DNA of 32,043 bases, from contig NZ_PDYM01000034.1 in the NCBI RefSeq assembly GCF_002743055.1, positions 1 to 32,043 on the forward strand, in the 5' to 3' direction. The notes beneath the pieces were generated by a model. That model made no database searches. It was given only the letters and a program-made list of their open reading frames with translations, and was not told the DNA's origin. The stretch comes from Sporosarcina sp. P13. Lineage in GTDB: Bacteria; Bacillota; Bacilli; Bacillales_A; Planococcaceae. The translations under genes and the position numbers were made by a program. Every line of letters begins with the position of its first letter. Position 1 is the first letter of the stretch. Shown one piece after another: positions 24,347 through 32,043 of the stretch.

Positions 24347-25891
24347 ATGACAGTAAAACAAGCAGTTAGACTACCGTTGACCGGAGCAGAATACCTTGAA
24401 AGTTTAAGAGACAATCGCGAAATTTGGCTGCACGGTGAGAAAGTAAAGGATGTAACGACACATCCAGGTTTTAGAAACAGTGCACGCTCTATCGCTAGTC
24501 TTTATGATGCATTACATGATCCAAAACGTAAAGATATCTTAACGAGAGAAACCGATACTGGTAATGGCGGTTATACACAACGCTTCTTCGTGCCAGATGA
24601 AACACCTGAAGATTTATTTAAAACGCGTGATGCGATTGCAGAATGGGCTAAAATGTCATACGGCCAAATGGGGCGTTCACCAGATTATAAAGCATCATTT
24701 TTGGCAACGTTAGGCGCAAACCCAGAGTATTACGGGGAATATGAAGATAATGCTAGAAGATGGTATAAAGAAGTTCAAGAGAAGAACTGGTTCTTCAACC
24801 ATGCAATCATTAATCCGCCGGTTGATCGTGATAAGCCTATTGATGAAGTGAAAGATGTTTTTATTCATGCGGTAGGTGAAACAGAAGAAGGAATTTTAGT
24901 AAGCGGTGCGAAGATGGTTGCAACGGGTTCTGCACTGACGAACTATAACTTTGTTGCCCACTACGGTGCACTTGCAATTCCTAGTGAAGAATATGCGCTT
25001 GTCTTCGTAGCAGATATGAATACACCAGGTATTAAATTAGTATGTCGTGCTTCATATGAAATGAATGCAGCTGTTACAGGAAGTCCTTTCGATTATCCGC
25101 TTAGCAGTCGCTTCGACGAAAATGACTCAGTGCTAGTTTTTGAGAATGCTCTCATTCCATGGGAAAACGTACTCGTTTATAAAGACATTGAAAAAGCAAA
25201 TTCATTTTTTGCCGAAAGTGGATTCCTTCATCGTTTAACATTCCACGGGGTAACAAGGTTTGCAGTGAAATTGGATTTCATTTCAGGTCTACTCATTAAA
25301 GCATTACGTGGGAATGGAACGGATTCGTTCCGCGGTGTTCAAGCTCAAATTGGTGAAGTCATTGCATATCGTAATATGTTCTGGGCGATGAGCGATGCAA
25401 TGGCACTGAATCCTGAAAAAGGAGCCAATGGTACTGTCCTTCCGAACTTGGAATACGGATTGGCATATCGAGTGTTTATGTCTGATGGTTGGTCACATGT
25501 AAAAAACATTGTTGAGACAGTCGTTGCAGGGAGTCTAATTGTGCAGCCATCTAGTGCAGCAGACTTTAAAAATACTGAATTGCGTCCAATCATTGATAAG
25601 TTATACCGCGGATCAAACGGCATAGAGGCTGAAGAGAAAATTAAAGTAATCAAGTTACTTTGGGATGCAATTGGTACTGAATACGGTGGTCGTCACGAGC
25701 TGTATGAGAGAAACTATTCTGGTAACAACGAAAATATTCGCTTAGAAAACTTAACGACGGCAAAAGCTAGTGGCCGAGCACAAAAGTTTGAAGACTTTGT
25801 ACAGCAGTGTATGGATGACTATGATCTAGACGGTTGGGTAAATCCGACATGGGTTAATAATGATGATGTACATGCTTATAGTAAAAAGTGA
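24347..25891 (+). CDS. FADH2-dependent phenol-type monooxygenase, large component
   Basis: This 514-residue HpaB-family (class D flavoprotein) oxygenase has the acyl-CoA dehydrogenase-like fold. Recognisable stretches are LTGAEYLESLRDNREIWLHGEKV at the start, NPPVDRDKP, GILVSGAKMVATGSALTN and FENALIPWENVLVYKD, and FHGVTRFAVKLDFISGLLIKA. The length is close to chlorophenol and nitrophenol monooxygenases and to 4-hydroxyphenylacetate 3-hydroxylase. It uses reduced FAD from a separate reductase, encoded three genes on. It should add a hydroxyl ortho or para to a phenolic OH. The dioxygenase and cat genes point to a phenol-to-catechol step, but a hydroxyquinol-forming para-hydroxylation cannot be excluded. 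GAGGAGG precedes the ATG. Confidence 0.87.
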   Translation: MTVKQAVRLPLTGAEYLESLRDNREIWLHGEKVKDVTTHPGFRNSARSIASLYDALHDPKRKDILTRETDTGNGGYTQRFFVPDETPEDLFKTRDAIAEWAKMSYGQMGRSPDYKASFLATLGANPEYYGEYEDNARRWYKEVQEKNWFFNHAIINPPVDRDKPIDEVKDVFIHAVGETEEGILVSGAKMVATGSALTNYNFVAHYGALAIPSEEYALVFVADMNTPGIKLVCRASYEMNAAVTGSPFDYPLSSRFDENDSVLVFENALIPWENVLVYKDIEKANSFFAESGFLHRLTFHGVTRFAVKLDFISGLLIKALRGNGTDSFRGVQAQIGEVIAYRNMFWAMSDAMALNPEKGANGTVLPNLEYGLAYRVFMSDGWSHVKNIVETVVAGSLIVQPSSAADFKNTELRPIIDKLYRGSNGIEAEEKIKVIKLLWDAIGTEYGGRHELYERNYSGNNENIRLENLTTAKASGRAQKFEDFVQQCMDDYDLDGWVNPTWVNNDDVHAYSKK

Positions 25892-25933
25892 ATTTGTAGT
25901 AGTTCAAACAGTACTAATGGGGAGGAAATTATA

Positions 25934-26716
25934 ATGGTAAAACAATTAACGAAGAAGAATGAGCGAGTAGAAGAGGTATTCAACTTATTTATATCGCATG
26001 TACAAAACTTTTTAAAAGAAGCAAACTTGAATCATGAAGAGTATACAAACTTTGTGAATTGGGCAGATCGTCTCGGGCGGGCAGGAGAGCTTCCACTTTA
26101 TGCAGACGTTTTCTTGGAAACTCACGTATTAAGAGCGATGTATACAGAAAAGCCTGGAACTCAGCCTTCACTATTAGGACCATATTTCATTGAAGGAACG
26201 CCTCTTATCGAAGCTAAACCTGGACAGCCGCTTGAATTAACACAACGTCCTGACGAAGCGGGAGATGTCCTGTACTTTAGTGGGAATGTTAGCAGTACAA
26301 ATGGCAAACCACTTGCAAAAGCTAGAGTAGAAATGTGGCAAAATGATGCATCAGGAAAGTATTCAGCATTTGATTCGGATGCACCAAAATATAATTTTAG
26401 AGGACATTTCTTCACAGATGAGAATGGGAACTTTGAAGTTAAAACAATTGTACCACTCCCATATTCAATTCCGACTGATGGACCAACAGGAGAATTTTTA
26501 GAATATACGGACCAGCATCCAATGCGACCAGCACACTTACATTTCATGTTTGAGGCAGAAGGTCATGAAACGCTAATTACTCAAGTGTTTTTCGAAGGTG
26601 ATAAATGGTTAGAAACAGATGTAGCGGACGGTGTTCGATTAGACTTAATGACAAAACTTGAAGAAAAAGATGGTCATAAAGTTTCGTCGCTAGATTTTGT
26701 AATGCGCACAGTATAA
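25934..26716 (+). CDS. Intradiol ring-cleavage dioxygenase 1
   Basis: This 260-residue Fe(III) intradiol dioxygenase has an N-terminal helical dimer domain (to about residue 75), then the beta-sandwich. Iron ligands by family alignment are Tyr143 (GKYSAFD), Tyr177 (PYSIP), His201 and His203 (RPAHLHF). LLGPYFIEG and DGPTGEFLE, HPMRPAHLHF and TLITQVF resemble hydroxyquinol and chlorocatechol dioxygenases at least as much as classic CatA. A downstream catB and no maleylacetate reductase in the window favour catechol as substrate. It lies 42 bases after the monooxygenase with its own GGGGAGG. A copy of the same length lies at 28184. Confidence 0.9.
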   Translation: MVKQLTKKNERVEEVFNLFISHVQNFLKEANLNHEEYTNFVNWADRLGRAGELPLYADVFLETHVLRAMYTEKPGTQPSLLGPYFIEGTPLIEAKPGQPLELTQRPDEAGDVLYFSGNVSSTNGKPLAKARVEMWQNDASGKYSAFDSDAPKYNFRGHFFTDENGNFEVKTIVPLPYSIPTDGPTGEFLEYTDQHPMRPAHLHFMFEAEGHETLITQVFFEGDKWLETDVADGVRLDLMTKLEEKDGHKVSSLDFVMRTV

Positions 26717-26730
26717 GTGAAATTCAAAAG

Positions 26731-26754
26731 GAGAAGGATTTTTATATCCTTCTC
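26731..26754 (+). terminator. Intra-operon hairpin
   Basis: GAGAAGGAT (26731-26739) pairs with ATCCTTCTC (26746-26754) around a 6-base loop. Only TCTTCG follows, so termination is probably partial. It may set the ratio between the oxygenases upstream and the two flavin genes downstream. Confidence 0.45.
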
Positions 26755-26787
26755 TCTTCGTATAATTGAGAAAGCGAGGCGACTATT

Positions 26788-27339
26788 ATGATTTGTTTGC
26801 AAAACAATCAACTAGAACTGAATCAATCTGTTGTGACGATTGGTGCTTTTGACGGGATTCATAGGGGACATCAAGCATTGATTAGTAAAGCTAAGGCTCA
26901 AGCGGATAGTTATGGGGTACCACTAGTTGTTTATACTTTTGATCCGCCCCCTAAAGTTTATTTTCAAAATCAATCTATGCTGACTTCACTGCCAGAAAAG
27001 AAAAAGTTTCTTGAAGAGTTGGGTGTTTCCTATACCGTTTTCGCCTCGTTTGACCAGGTGTACGCATCAAGAAGTGTGCAAGACTTTATCGATGAGCTAA
27101 GACGAATGAAACCGAAAGAAGTATGGGTTGGACCAGGCTTTCACTTCGGCAAAGGAAAAAGTGGTTCAATGGAAGATTTAGCTGAATACTTTAATGCATT
27201 TCAGCATCCTGTCGTTACGTGTTCAAATGGTGAGGTTATCTCGTCAACACGAATTCGTGAACTAATTCGCCACCAAAAAGTAGAACAAGCTTATTATCTA
27301 TTAGGTAGGAAACCATATGCCTTAACTAATGCACAATAA
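26788..27339 (+). CDS. Stand-alone FAD synthetase (FMN adenylyltransferase) domain
   Basis: This 183-residue protein matches only the N-terminal nucleotidyltransferase half of bifunctional RibF/RibC. GAFDGIHRGHQALI is the HIGH-type nucleotide-binding motif, YTFDPPPKV and GPGFHFGKGKSG follow, and ISSTRIRELIR near the end is the second ATP-binding motif. The riboflavin kinase domain is absent; the protein stops at GRKPYAL, where that domain would begin. It should convert FMN and ATP to FAD. It sits between a dioxygenase and a flavin reductase in the operon of an FADH2-dependent monooxygenase, so it probably raises FAD supply for that system. GAGGCGA precedes the ATG. Confidence 0.88.
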   Translation: MICLQNNQLELNQSVVTIGAFDGIHRGHQALISKAKAQADSYGVPLVVYTFDPPPKVYFQNQSMLTSLPEKKKFLEELGVSYTVFASFDQVYASRSVQDFIDELRRMKPKEVWVGPGFHFGKGKSGSMEDLAEYFNAFQHPVVTCSNGEVISSTRIRELIRHQKVEQAYYLLGRKPYALTNAQ

Positions 27340-27362
27340 AATCATTGTAGGGGGTCACATGA

Positions 27363-27836
27363 ATGGATATTAGAGAATTTAGAAATTGTATGGGGAAATT
27401 CGCAACTGGTGTAACGGTTGTGACGTGCAAAACAGAAAATGGACCTCACGGACTAACTGCAAACTCTTTTACTTCTGTATCATTAGATCCACCTCTTGTT
27501 CTAGTGTCAGTGGATCGCAAAACAAAAGCATTTGAGCATATGAAAAACAACGCATTTACCGTAAATATTTTAAATGCTTCCCAAGAGGATGTGGCAATGC
27601 ATTTTGCAGGACGACCGAAAGATGTTGTACCTTTTAACTGGGTTGAAGGCGAACATGCTCCTCGTCTTGATGAATCGCTTGCTTATATCGAATGTAAGCC
27701 GTGGAAGGAATATGATGGCGGCGATCATGTCTTATTTGTGGGAGAAGTACAGAACTTTGTTAATAATGAAGGTGATGCACTAACTTACTTCGGTGGAAAG
27801 TTTGGAAAACTAGCGACAGAAATAGTAAACGTTTAA
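27363..27836 (+). CDS. Flavin reductase 1, partner of the monooxygenase
   Basis: This 157-residue HpaC-type NAD(P)H:flavin oxidoreductase has the typical start (REFRNCMGKFATGVTVVTC), then GLTANSFTSVSLDPPLVLVSV, VNILNASQE and GGDHVLFVGEV. It would supply free reduced FAD to the HpaB-type oxygenase. It follows the FAD synthetase by 23 bases, with GGGGG upstream of the ATG. Its paralogue at 31463 shares the same opening residues but differs in the middle. Confidence 0.92.
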   Translation: MDIREFRNCMGKFATGVTVVTCKTENGPHGLTANSFTSVSLDPPLVLVSVDRKTKAFEHMKNNAFTVNILNASQEDVAMHFAGRPKDVVPFNWVEGEHAPRLDESLAYIECKPWKEYDGGDHVLFVGEVQNFVNNEGDALTYFGGKFGKLATEIVNV

Positions 27837-28183
27837 ATATAATTAATATGAAATTGCTTATGCTGAATTATAATGTCTCAGTGTAAGCATTCTTTTAATT
27901 AATAAAAGAATGATAAAACGGATTTGATACAATTGGTATTGACAAAGACTATGGGTCTTGAATATTTATTAAGAGTGTCTAATAGATAGGGTTAGTACTA
28001 AAAGGTCTGATTAGTAGAGGTAGTCAGACCTAAACATATATTGAATTTGATTTTAGGTTAGACTAAGATGTAAGTGTAGAGTTAATATTCTAACTTTTTT
28101 GTAGACTCAATATATACCAAATACTTTTGGTGCAAAGTCGATTGAAAATGTTAATCTACTAATTGATTAAGGGGGACTTAATT
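27837..28183. promoter_or_regulatory. Regulatory gap before the second dioxygenase
   Basis: These 347 bases hold no gene but several dyads. ATTCTTTTA and TAAAAGAAT (27889-27911) form an AT-rich hairpin without a T-run. AGGTCTGA and TCAGACCT (28003-28031) are separated by 13 bases. ACCAAA and TTTGGT (28116-28131) are separated by 4. The last two are operator-like. AAGGGGGA precedes the ATG at 28184. No clear consensus promoter could be assigned. Confidence 0.5.
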
Positions 28184-28966
28184 ATGCAAAAAGAAGCAAC
28201 TAAAAAAAATGAACGTGTTGTAGAGGTATTTGATTTATTTGTAAAGCATATACAATCGTTTTTTGATGAAGCGAAACTTAATCACGAGGAGTATACAAAT
28301 TTCGTGAACTGGGCTGATCGATTAGGGAAGACAGGTGAACTTCCACTCTTTGCGGATGTATTCCTAGAAACGCATGTGCTACGATCAATGTATACAGAAA
28401 CACCGGGAACACAACCTTCACTATTAGGGCCATATTTCATCGAGGGGTCACCGTTAATAGAAGCGGAAGCTGACCAGCCATTTGTGTTGACACAACGTCC
28501 TGACGAAGCAGGGGAAATCTTGTATTTCAAAGGAAATGTAAGCAGCGTAGATGGCCATCCACTTAGTAATGTAAAAGTTGAGATGTGGCACAACGATACG
28601 GATGCCACTTACTCTGCATTTGACTCAGTTGCTCCAAGATATAATTTAAGAGGTCATTTCTATACGGATGAAAATGGGGATTTTGTAGTGAAGACGATTA
28701 AGCCGACTCCTTATCCAATTCCTACAAATGGTCCTACGGGTGAGTTCCTGGAGTACGCAGAAATGCATCCAATGCGCCCCGCACATCTTCATTTAATGTT
28801 TGAAGCAGAAGGGCACGAAACGCTTATTACACAAGTGTTCCCAGATGATGATGAATGGCTAGAAAACGACGTGGCAGATGGTGTGCGCTTAGACCTTCTA
28901 ACAAAGTTCGAAGATAAAGGTGAATATCTGGAAGCAAGTTTGAATTTTGTTATGCGAAAAAAGTAA
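28184..28966 (+). CDS. Intradiol ring-cleavage dioxygenase 2
   Basis: This 260-residue protein is a close paralogue of the enzyme at 25934, of equal length with long identical stretches (NHEEYTNFVNWADRLG, PSLLGPYFIEG, HPMRPAHLH). All four iron ligands are kept: Tyr in ATYSAFD, Tyr in PYPIP, and the two His in RPAHLHLMF. It has LHLMF where copy 1 has LHFMF, and a different linker around residues 92-102. ATG at 28184 follows AAGGGGGA; the TTG at 28163 lies before that site. It has its own long upstream region, so it is probably regulated apart from copy 1 and may handle a different catechol, such as one from the Rieske pathway that starts at 31991. Confidence 0.9.
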   Translation: MQKEATKKNERVVEVFDLFVKHIQSFFDEAKLNHEEYTNFVNWADRLGKTGELPLFADVFLETHVLRSMYTETPGTQPSLLGPYFIEGSPLIEAEADQPFVLTQRPDEAGEILYFKGNVSSVDGHPLSNVKVEMWHNDTDATYSAFDSVAPRYNLRGHFYTDENGDFVVKTIKPTPYPIPTNGPTGEFLEYAEMHPMRPAHLHLMFEAEGHETLITQVFPDDDEWLENDVADGVRLDLLTKFEDKGEYLEASLNFVMRKK

Positions 28967-29078
28967 ATAGATCATATATGATTTGGGATATTGTACAACG
29001 TTCTTAAACCTATCCTAATTTAGACTTTGAATGTATGATGAGGGTACTAACGAAGTATTCGAAGTTTTTTTATCTAAT

Positions 29079-29092
29079 TGGAAGCGCTACCA
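29079..29092. promoter_or_regulatory. cre-like box before the second regulator unit
   Basis: TGGAAGCGCTACCA agrees with the CcpA consensus at 12 of 14 positions and contains a central AGCGCT. It lies 131 bases before the ATG of the small gene at 29224. Confidence 0.45.
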
Positions 29093-29223
29093 TTGGTTGC
29101 GCATGGAAACATTAGAAATCATTTACGTCGGTAAGTAATTAGTGAATCTACAAAAGAAGGCAGCGGTCCTGCCTCCTTTTGTGAATTCCGATTCTTGGAA
29201 AGTAAATAAAGGAGGTGCCAAAA

Positions 29224-29568
29224 ATGTATGCATTAGAAATGAACATAGTCGCTTCTCAAGAACAAGTTGACGATCTTTTTCATTTACCTGATAGGCGGTT
29301 TTTTGAATGGTGTGCAAGGAGCTATTCGATTAACCGAGGGATATTTAATGTAATTGATAGCTGGCTCTTTGACTACGGAATGAAGGATATCGTTTCACGA
29401 CGTAAAGCAATGGATCACTATTTGCGCTACTTGCTTTTACATGGGTTCTACAACGAAAAAAAGCTCTATTTACAATTTGGGAAAAAAGGCGTGACGGAAA
29501 GCCTTTCTAATTTTGCTGAACGACATTTACCGAGACAACGTTGTGAAGGTGATTTAATTGAAGCTTAA
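29224..29568 (+). CDS. Unknown 114-residue protein coupled to regulator 2
   Basis: I do not recognise this protein. It is soluble and basic, with a helical middle rich in aromatic residues (FFEWCARSYSINRGIFNVID, then MDHYLRYLLLHGFYNEKKLY) and no signal peptide. AAAGGAGG lies eight bases before ATG 29224; the GTG at 29215 overlaps that site and is not used. It ends 11 bases inside the following regulator gene, so the two are translationally coupled. It could modify the regulator's activity or be a small subunit of an oxygenase system. Both ideas are guesses from position. Confidence 0.65.
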   Translation: MYALEMNIVASQEQVDDLFHLPDRRFFEWCARSYSINRGIFNVIDSWLFDYGMKDIVSRRKAMDHYLRYLLLHGFYNEKKLYLQFGKKGVTESLSNFAERHLPRQRCEGDLIEA

Positions 29569-31444
29569 AGCCAGTGAACTTACACTTGATGATTTGCTTG
29601 CCATTTCTACTATGCCAGGTGAAAGACTCCAGGATATAAACTTTTCACTAACAAGTATGGATGCATGGGCAGTGCTTAGAACAGATTTGATCAATGCGCT
29701 CGGAATTCAAAGAGCTAAAAGATTTATATTGAGATATGCTTACCGATCAGGAATGCATGAAGCCCGTATTTTGAAAGAAAAAGTTGAGTGGAAAGATGAA
29801 CTTGAATGGCTGATTGCGGGTTCTAAGATGCATGATTTAACAGGCAGATCCTTATCCTATCCTGAACATTTCAATGTAGATATGGATGAGGGGTTATTCA
29901 ATGTTTCTGGATATTGGATTGATTCCTCAGAAGTGAAACAACACTTAGAATATTTTCCAATGCACGTAGAACCCATTTGTTATTTCTTAATTGGCTATGC
30001 AAGTGGTTATACGAGTGAGTGTTTAGGCAAGAGAATAATTTTTAAAGAAGTGAAATGTAAAGGTAAGGGAGACGAGCACTGCAGTTATATTGGAAAAACA
30101 GTAGAAGAATGGGGAGATGAAATTTCTGAAGAACTTCTCTACTACGAAGACGAAGATATGTCAGGTGAACTTGATCAAATGTATCAAAAAGTAGAACGTC
30201 AGAAAGAAAGACTCGAAACGGGTTACTCATTAAGTCGTAATTTAACAAAAGTAATGCTCCAAGGAGGCGGGTTCATGGAATTCGCTGAAATCCTAGGAAA
30301 GAGTTTACACTGTGCAGTTTTAATTGAAAATATGAATTACGAAATGGTTGGTAAATACGGAGATAATCCTGGTATGGAAAAGAATATGTCAGCGAAGAAT
30401 TTCTGGGATGAGGGTTACGAAAGTATTCCTGAATTTGTTGAAACTGAGCTCAAGGATAAAACGTTTAAATTATTGACGGTCCCAATATTGCTTGAAAATA
30501 AGGTTTATGGATTTATTACAATAGCATTAAACCGAAAAACTGATAATTTTCATATAGATTTACTTGAACGGGTAGCAGTAATAATTGCTTTGTATATGCA
30601 AAACGAACGGGTTGCTATTGCAACAGAACAAAGACTCAAGGGGGAACTTCTTGAGCAATTACTTAATGAAAAAAGTGCAGATGTTGGGGAAATTCATAAT
30701 CGCTTTACTTATCTTGGTTACGATTTAAAACAACCCCACTACATCATTTACATTGAAATAAATGAACGAATTATAGATGAAGACATGAATACGAATTATG
30801 AGTATCTAAAAGTTAGAAGGCAGTTGACTGACTTATTTCAAAATGAGAATAAGTATACATCTAATATTCCAGTCCTAACCAAACTAAATACTATTCAGAC
30901 AATTGTTCCGGAGCAATTTCTTGAGAAAGAAAAAATAACTATCCAAGAATTTGGCGAGCGATTATTAAAGAAAATAGACAATAGAGAAAAACAAATTTGC
31001 ATTGGAATTAGCGATAAAACAGAAAAGATCATTGATTATAATAATCGGGCGAAAGAAGCGAAAAAAGCTGTTGAATTAGCAAAGTTTCGATCACGTAATT
31101 CAGGTGTTATTTTATCAAGTGAATTAGGAAACTTAACATTATTTCTAAATGCTAGAGAACCAGAGGAATTAGAGTTATTTGCAAAGGGGAAATTAAAAGA
31201 AATCCTTGATTACGATGAAAAAAAGAATTCGGAGCTACTAGAAACGTTATTTTACTACTCGCAAAATGAGTTTAATTTACATAAAACTGCACGCGAGATG
31301 TCAATTTCAATTAGTGGAATGAGATATAGAATACTGAGAATCGAGGAGTTACTTTCAGTTGATCTTTCAAATTCCAGTAGCCGCTTTGAAATTCAAATGG
31401 CGCTACAGATTTTCTTGTTACTTGGAAAAATAAAACTTATTTAA
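29558..31444 (+). CDS. Second XylR-N/V4R/PucR-type regulator
   Basis: This 628-residue protein has the same architecture as the regulator at 18852. The XylR-N-like sensor (LTSMDAWAVLRTDLINALGI) comes first, then a V4R domain with CYFLIGYASGYTSECLG and Cys141, Cys167 and Cys175, at the same spacing as in the first regulator. A coiled linker, a GAF-like stretch (about 235-350) and a CdaR-like region (CIGISDKTEKIIDYNNRAKE) follow. It ends in a PucR-type helix-turn-helix (NLHKTAREMSISISGMRYRI). The start is TTG at 29558, seven bases after GAAGGTGA. The two proteins differ widely outside the domain cores, so they probably answer to different aromatics. This one leads into the reductase and Rieske genes. 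Confidence 0.83.
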   Translation: MKLKASELTLDDLLAISTMPGERLQDINFSLTSMDAWAVLRTDLINALGIQRAKRFILRYAYRSGMHEARILKEKVEWKDELEWLIAGSKMHDLTGRSLSYPEHFNVDMDEGLFNVSGYWIDSSEVKQHLEYFPMHVEPICYFLIGYASGYTSECLGKRIIFKEVKCKGKGDEHCSYIGKTVEEWGDEISEELLYYEDEDMSGELDQMYQKVERQKERLETGYSLSRNLTKVMLQGGGFMEFAEILGKSLHCAVLIENMNYEMVGKYGDNPGMEKNMSAKNFWDEGYESIPEFVETELKDKTFKLLTVPILLENKVYGFITIALNRKTDNFHIDLLERVAVIIALYMQNERVAIATEQRLKGELLEQLLNEKSADVGEIHNRFTYLGYDLKQPHYIIYIEINERIIDEDMNTNYEYLKVRRQLTDLFQNENKYTSNIPVLTKLNTIQTIVPEQFLEKEKITIQEFGERLLKKIDNREKQICIGISDKTEKIIDYNNRAKEAKKAVELAKFRSRNSGVILSSELGNLTLFLNAREPEELELFAKGKLKEILDYDEKKNSELLETLFYYSQNEFNLHKTAREMSISISGMRYRILRIEELLSVDLSNSSSRFEIQMALQIFLLLGKIKLI

Positions 31445-31462
31445 ATTAGAGGAGGAATAAAT

Positions 31463-31948
31463 ATGGACCCACGAGAATTTAGAAATACACTTGGACATTT
31501 TGCAACAGGTGTGACAGTAATAACAGCGACTAGTGATAAAGGTGAACAAATTGGGTTAACAGCAAACGCATTTTCATCGGTTTCATTAGAACCGCCTTTA
31601 GTATTAGTTTGTATAGATAAAAAGTCAAGCAGTCTACAAACATTGAAAAAAGACATCCCTTTTGCAATCAACATCCTTCAAAAAGAACAAGAAGAGGATT
31701 GCTGGCGTTTTGCAAAAAGAGCTGATGACAAATTTGCAGGAGCATCGTATACAGTATCGGAAGATGGAGTTCCTTTGTTAAATGGAAATCTAGCTACAAT
31801 AGAATGTAATGTAGCAGAAGTCATTGAGGGCGGAGATCATTATATTGTGACAGGTCATGTGAAAAACGCTGCCTATGATGATTCAGCTGAACCATTGCTA
31901 TTCTTCCGTGGAAAAATTGAACAGATTATGGAAGCAGAAATGGCATAA
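31463..31948 (+). CDS. Flavin reductase 2
   Basis: This 161-residue HpaC-like flavin reductase starts REFRNTLGHFATGVTVIT, then GLTANAFSSVSLEPPLVLVCI, AINILQKEQE and GGDHYIVTGHV. The family uses NAD(P)H to reduce FMN or FAD. No second HpaB-type oxygenase is visible; the next gene looks like a Rieske oxygenase, which would normally take electrons from an iron-sulfur reductase. The partner may lie beyond the window, or the protein may support the monooxygenase at 24347. GAGGAGG precedes the ATG, 18 bases after the regulator gene. Confidence 0.9.
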   Translation: MDPREFRNTLGHFATGVTVITATSDKGEQIGLTANAFSSVSLEPPLVLVCIDKKSSSLQTLKKDIPFAINILQKEQEEDCWRFAKRADDKFAGASYTVSEDGVPLLNGNLATIECNVAEVIEGGDHYIVTGHVKNAAYDDSAEPLLFFRGKIEQIMEAEMA

Positions 31949-31990
31949 CAATAAAAATAGAACTTTAGTAAACGAGGAGGATCTATTCAA

Positions 31991-32043
31991 ATGTTAACAC
32001 CAGAAGATAATCAGTTACTCACTCAAACAGATGCCGGCACACC
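31991..32043 (+). CDS. Probable Rieske oxygenase alpha subunit, 5' end only
   Basis: Only 17 codons are inside the window: MLTPEDNQLLTQTDAGTP with the last codon cut. The opening, acidic residues then LLT and a Gly-Thr-Pro, is the one I know from phthalate 4,5-dioxygenase-type oxygenase subunits, where a Rieske centre follows. GAGGAGG lies nine bases before the ATG, so this is a real gene start. The assignment rests on 18 residues and is tentative. Confidence 0.5.
   Translation, partial: MLTPEDNQLLTQTDAGT

Noticed and set aside
25934..28966. Calling both dioxygenases hydroxyquinol 1,2-dioxygenases
   Set aside because: Some motifs fit, but no maleylacetate reductase is in the window and a full catechol branch is. 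The substrate is left open.
1..32043. CRISPR array, tRNA or rRNA genes, prophage structural genes
   Set aside because: No regularly spaced direct repeats, tRNA-like cloverleafs or rRNA-like stretches were seen, nor any capsid, tail or terminase-like protein.

Overview
The window looks like chromosomal or large-plasmid DNA of a low-GC Gram-positive bacterium of the order Bacillales. The signs are AT-rich codon use, strong AGGAGG-type ribosome binding sites, several TTG and GTG starts, U-tailed hairpin terminators and CcpA-type cre boxes. A genus cannot be fixed from sequence reading alone. It falls into two very different halves.

Bases 1-12,560 are an accessory, decaying region. They hold a P-loop helicase-like protein, an intact serine resolvase with a possible res region, two unrecognised small genes, and the wreck of a second resolvase. 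They also hold a GIY-YIG nuclease-like protein, a zinc-ribbon protein, and an EVE-HNH restriction-type gene with three in-frame stop codons. A complete IS66-family element (tnpA-tnpB-tnpC, 2,454 bp, 20/22 matching end repeats) follows. It has no 8-bp target duplication and cuts the 5' end off a glutarate hydroxylase (glaH/csiD) gene. Three copies of a short palindromic repeat are scattered through this half.

Bases 12,700-32,043 are a dense aromatic-catabolism region. An IclR regulator faces a six-gene operon: muconate cycloisomerase (catB), a DUF3237 protein, enol-lactonase (pcaD), 3-oxoadipate CoA-transferase (pcaIJ) and 3-oxoadipyl-CoA thiolase (pcaF). The shared promoter region holds a three-part TGTACG operator laid out like that of PcaU. 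No catC (muconolactone isomerase) is visible, and the DUF3237 gene sits exactly where its step is needed. Next come a XylR-N/V4R/PucR-type regulator, a lipoprotein arylsulfatase with its formylglycine-generating enzyme, and an operon of a two-component FADH2-dependent phenol-type monooxygenase, an intradiol dioxygenase, a stand-alone FAD synthetase domain and a flavin reductase. Last come a second intradiol dioxygenase, an unknown 114-residue protein, a second XylR-N/V4R/PucR regulator, a second flavin reductase, and the first codons of a probable Rieske oxygenase.

Read together, the right half could take an aryl sulfate ester through a phenol, a catechol and muconate to succinyl-CoA and acetyl-CoA. 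The sulfatase would free the phenol outside the cell, the monooxygenase and dioxygenase would open the ring, and the cat/pca operon would finish the job. cre boxes before both V4R regulators' transcription units and before the monooxygenase operon suggest carbon catabolite repression. The chain as a whole is inference. The family assignments behind it are mostly firm, except for the exact ring substrates and the DUF3237 role.
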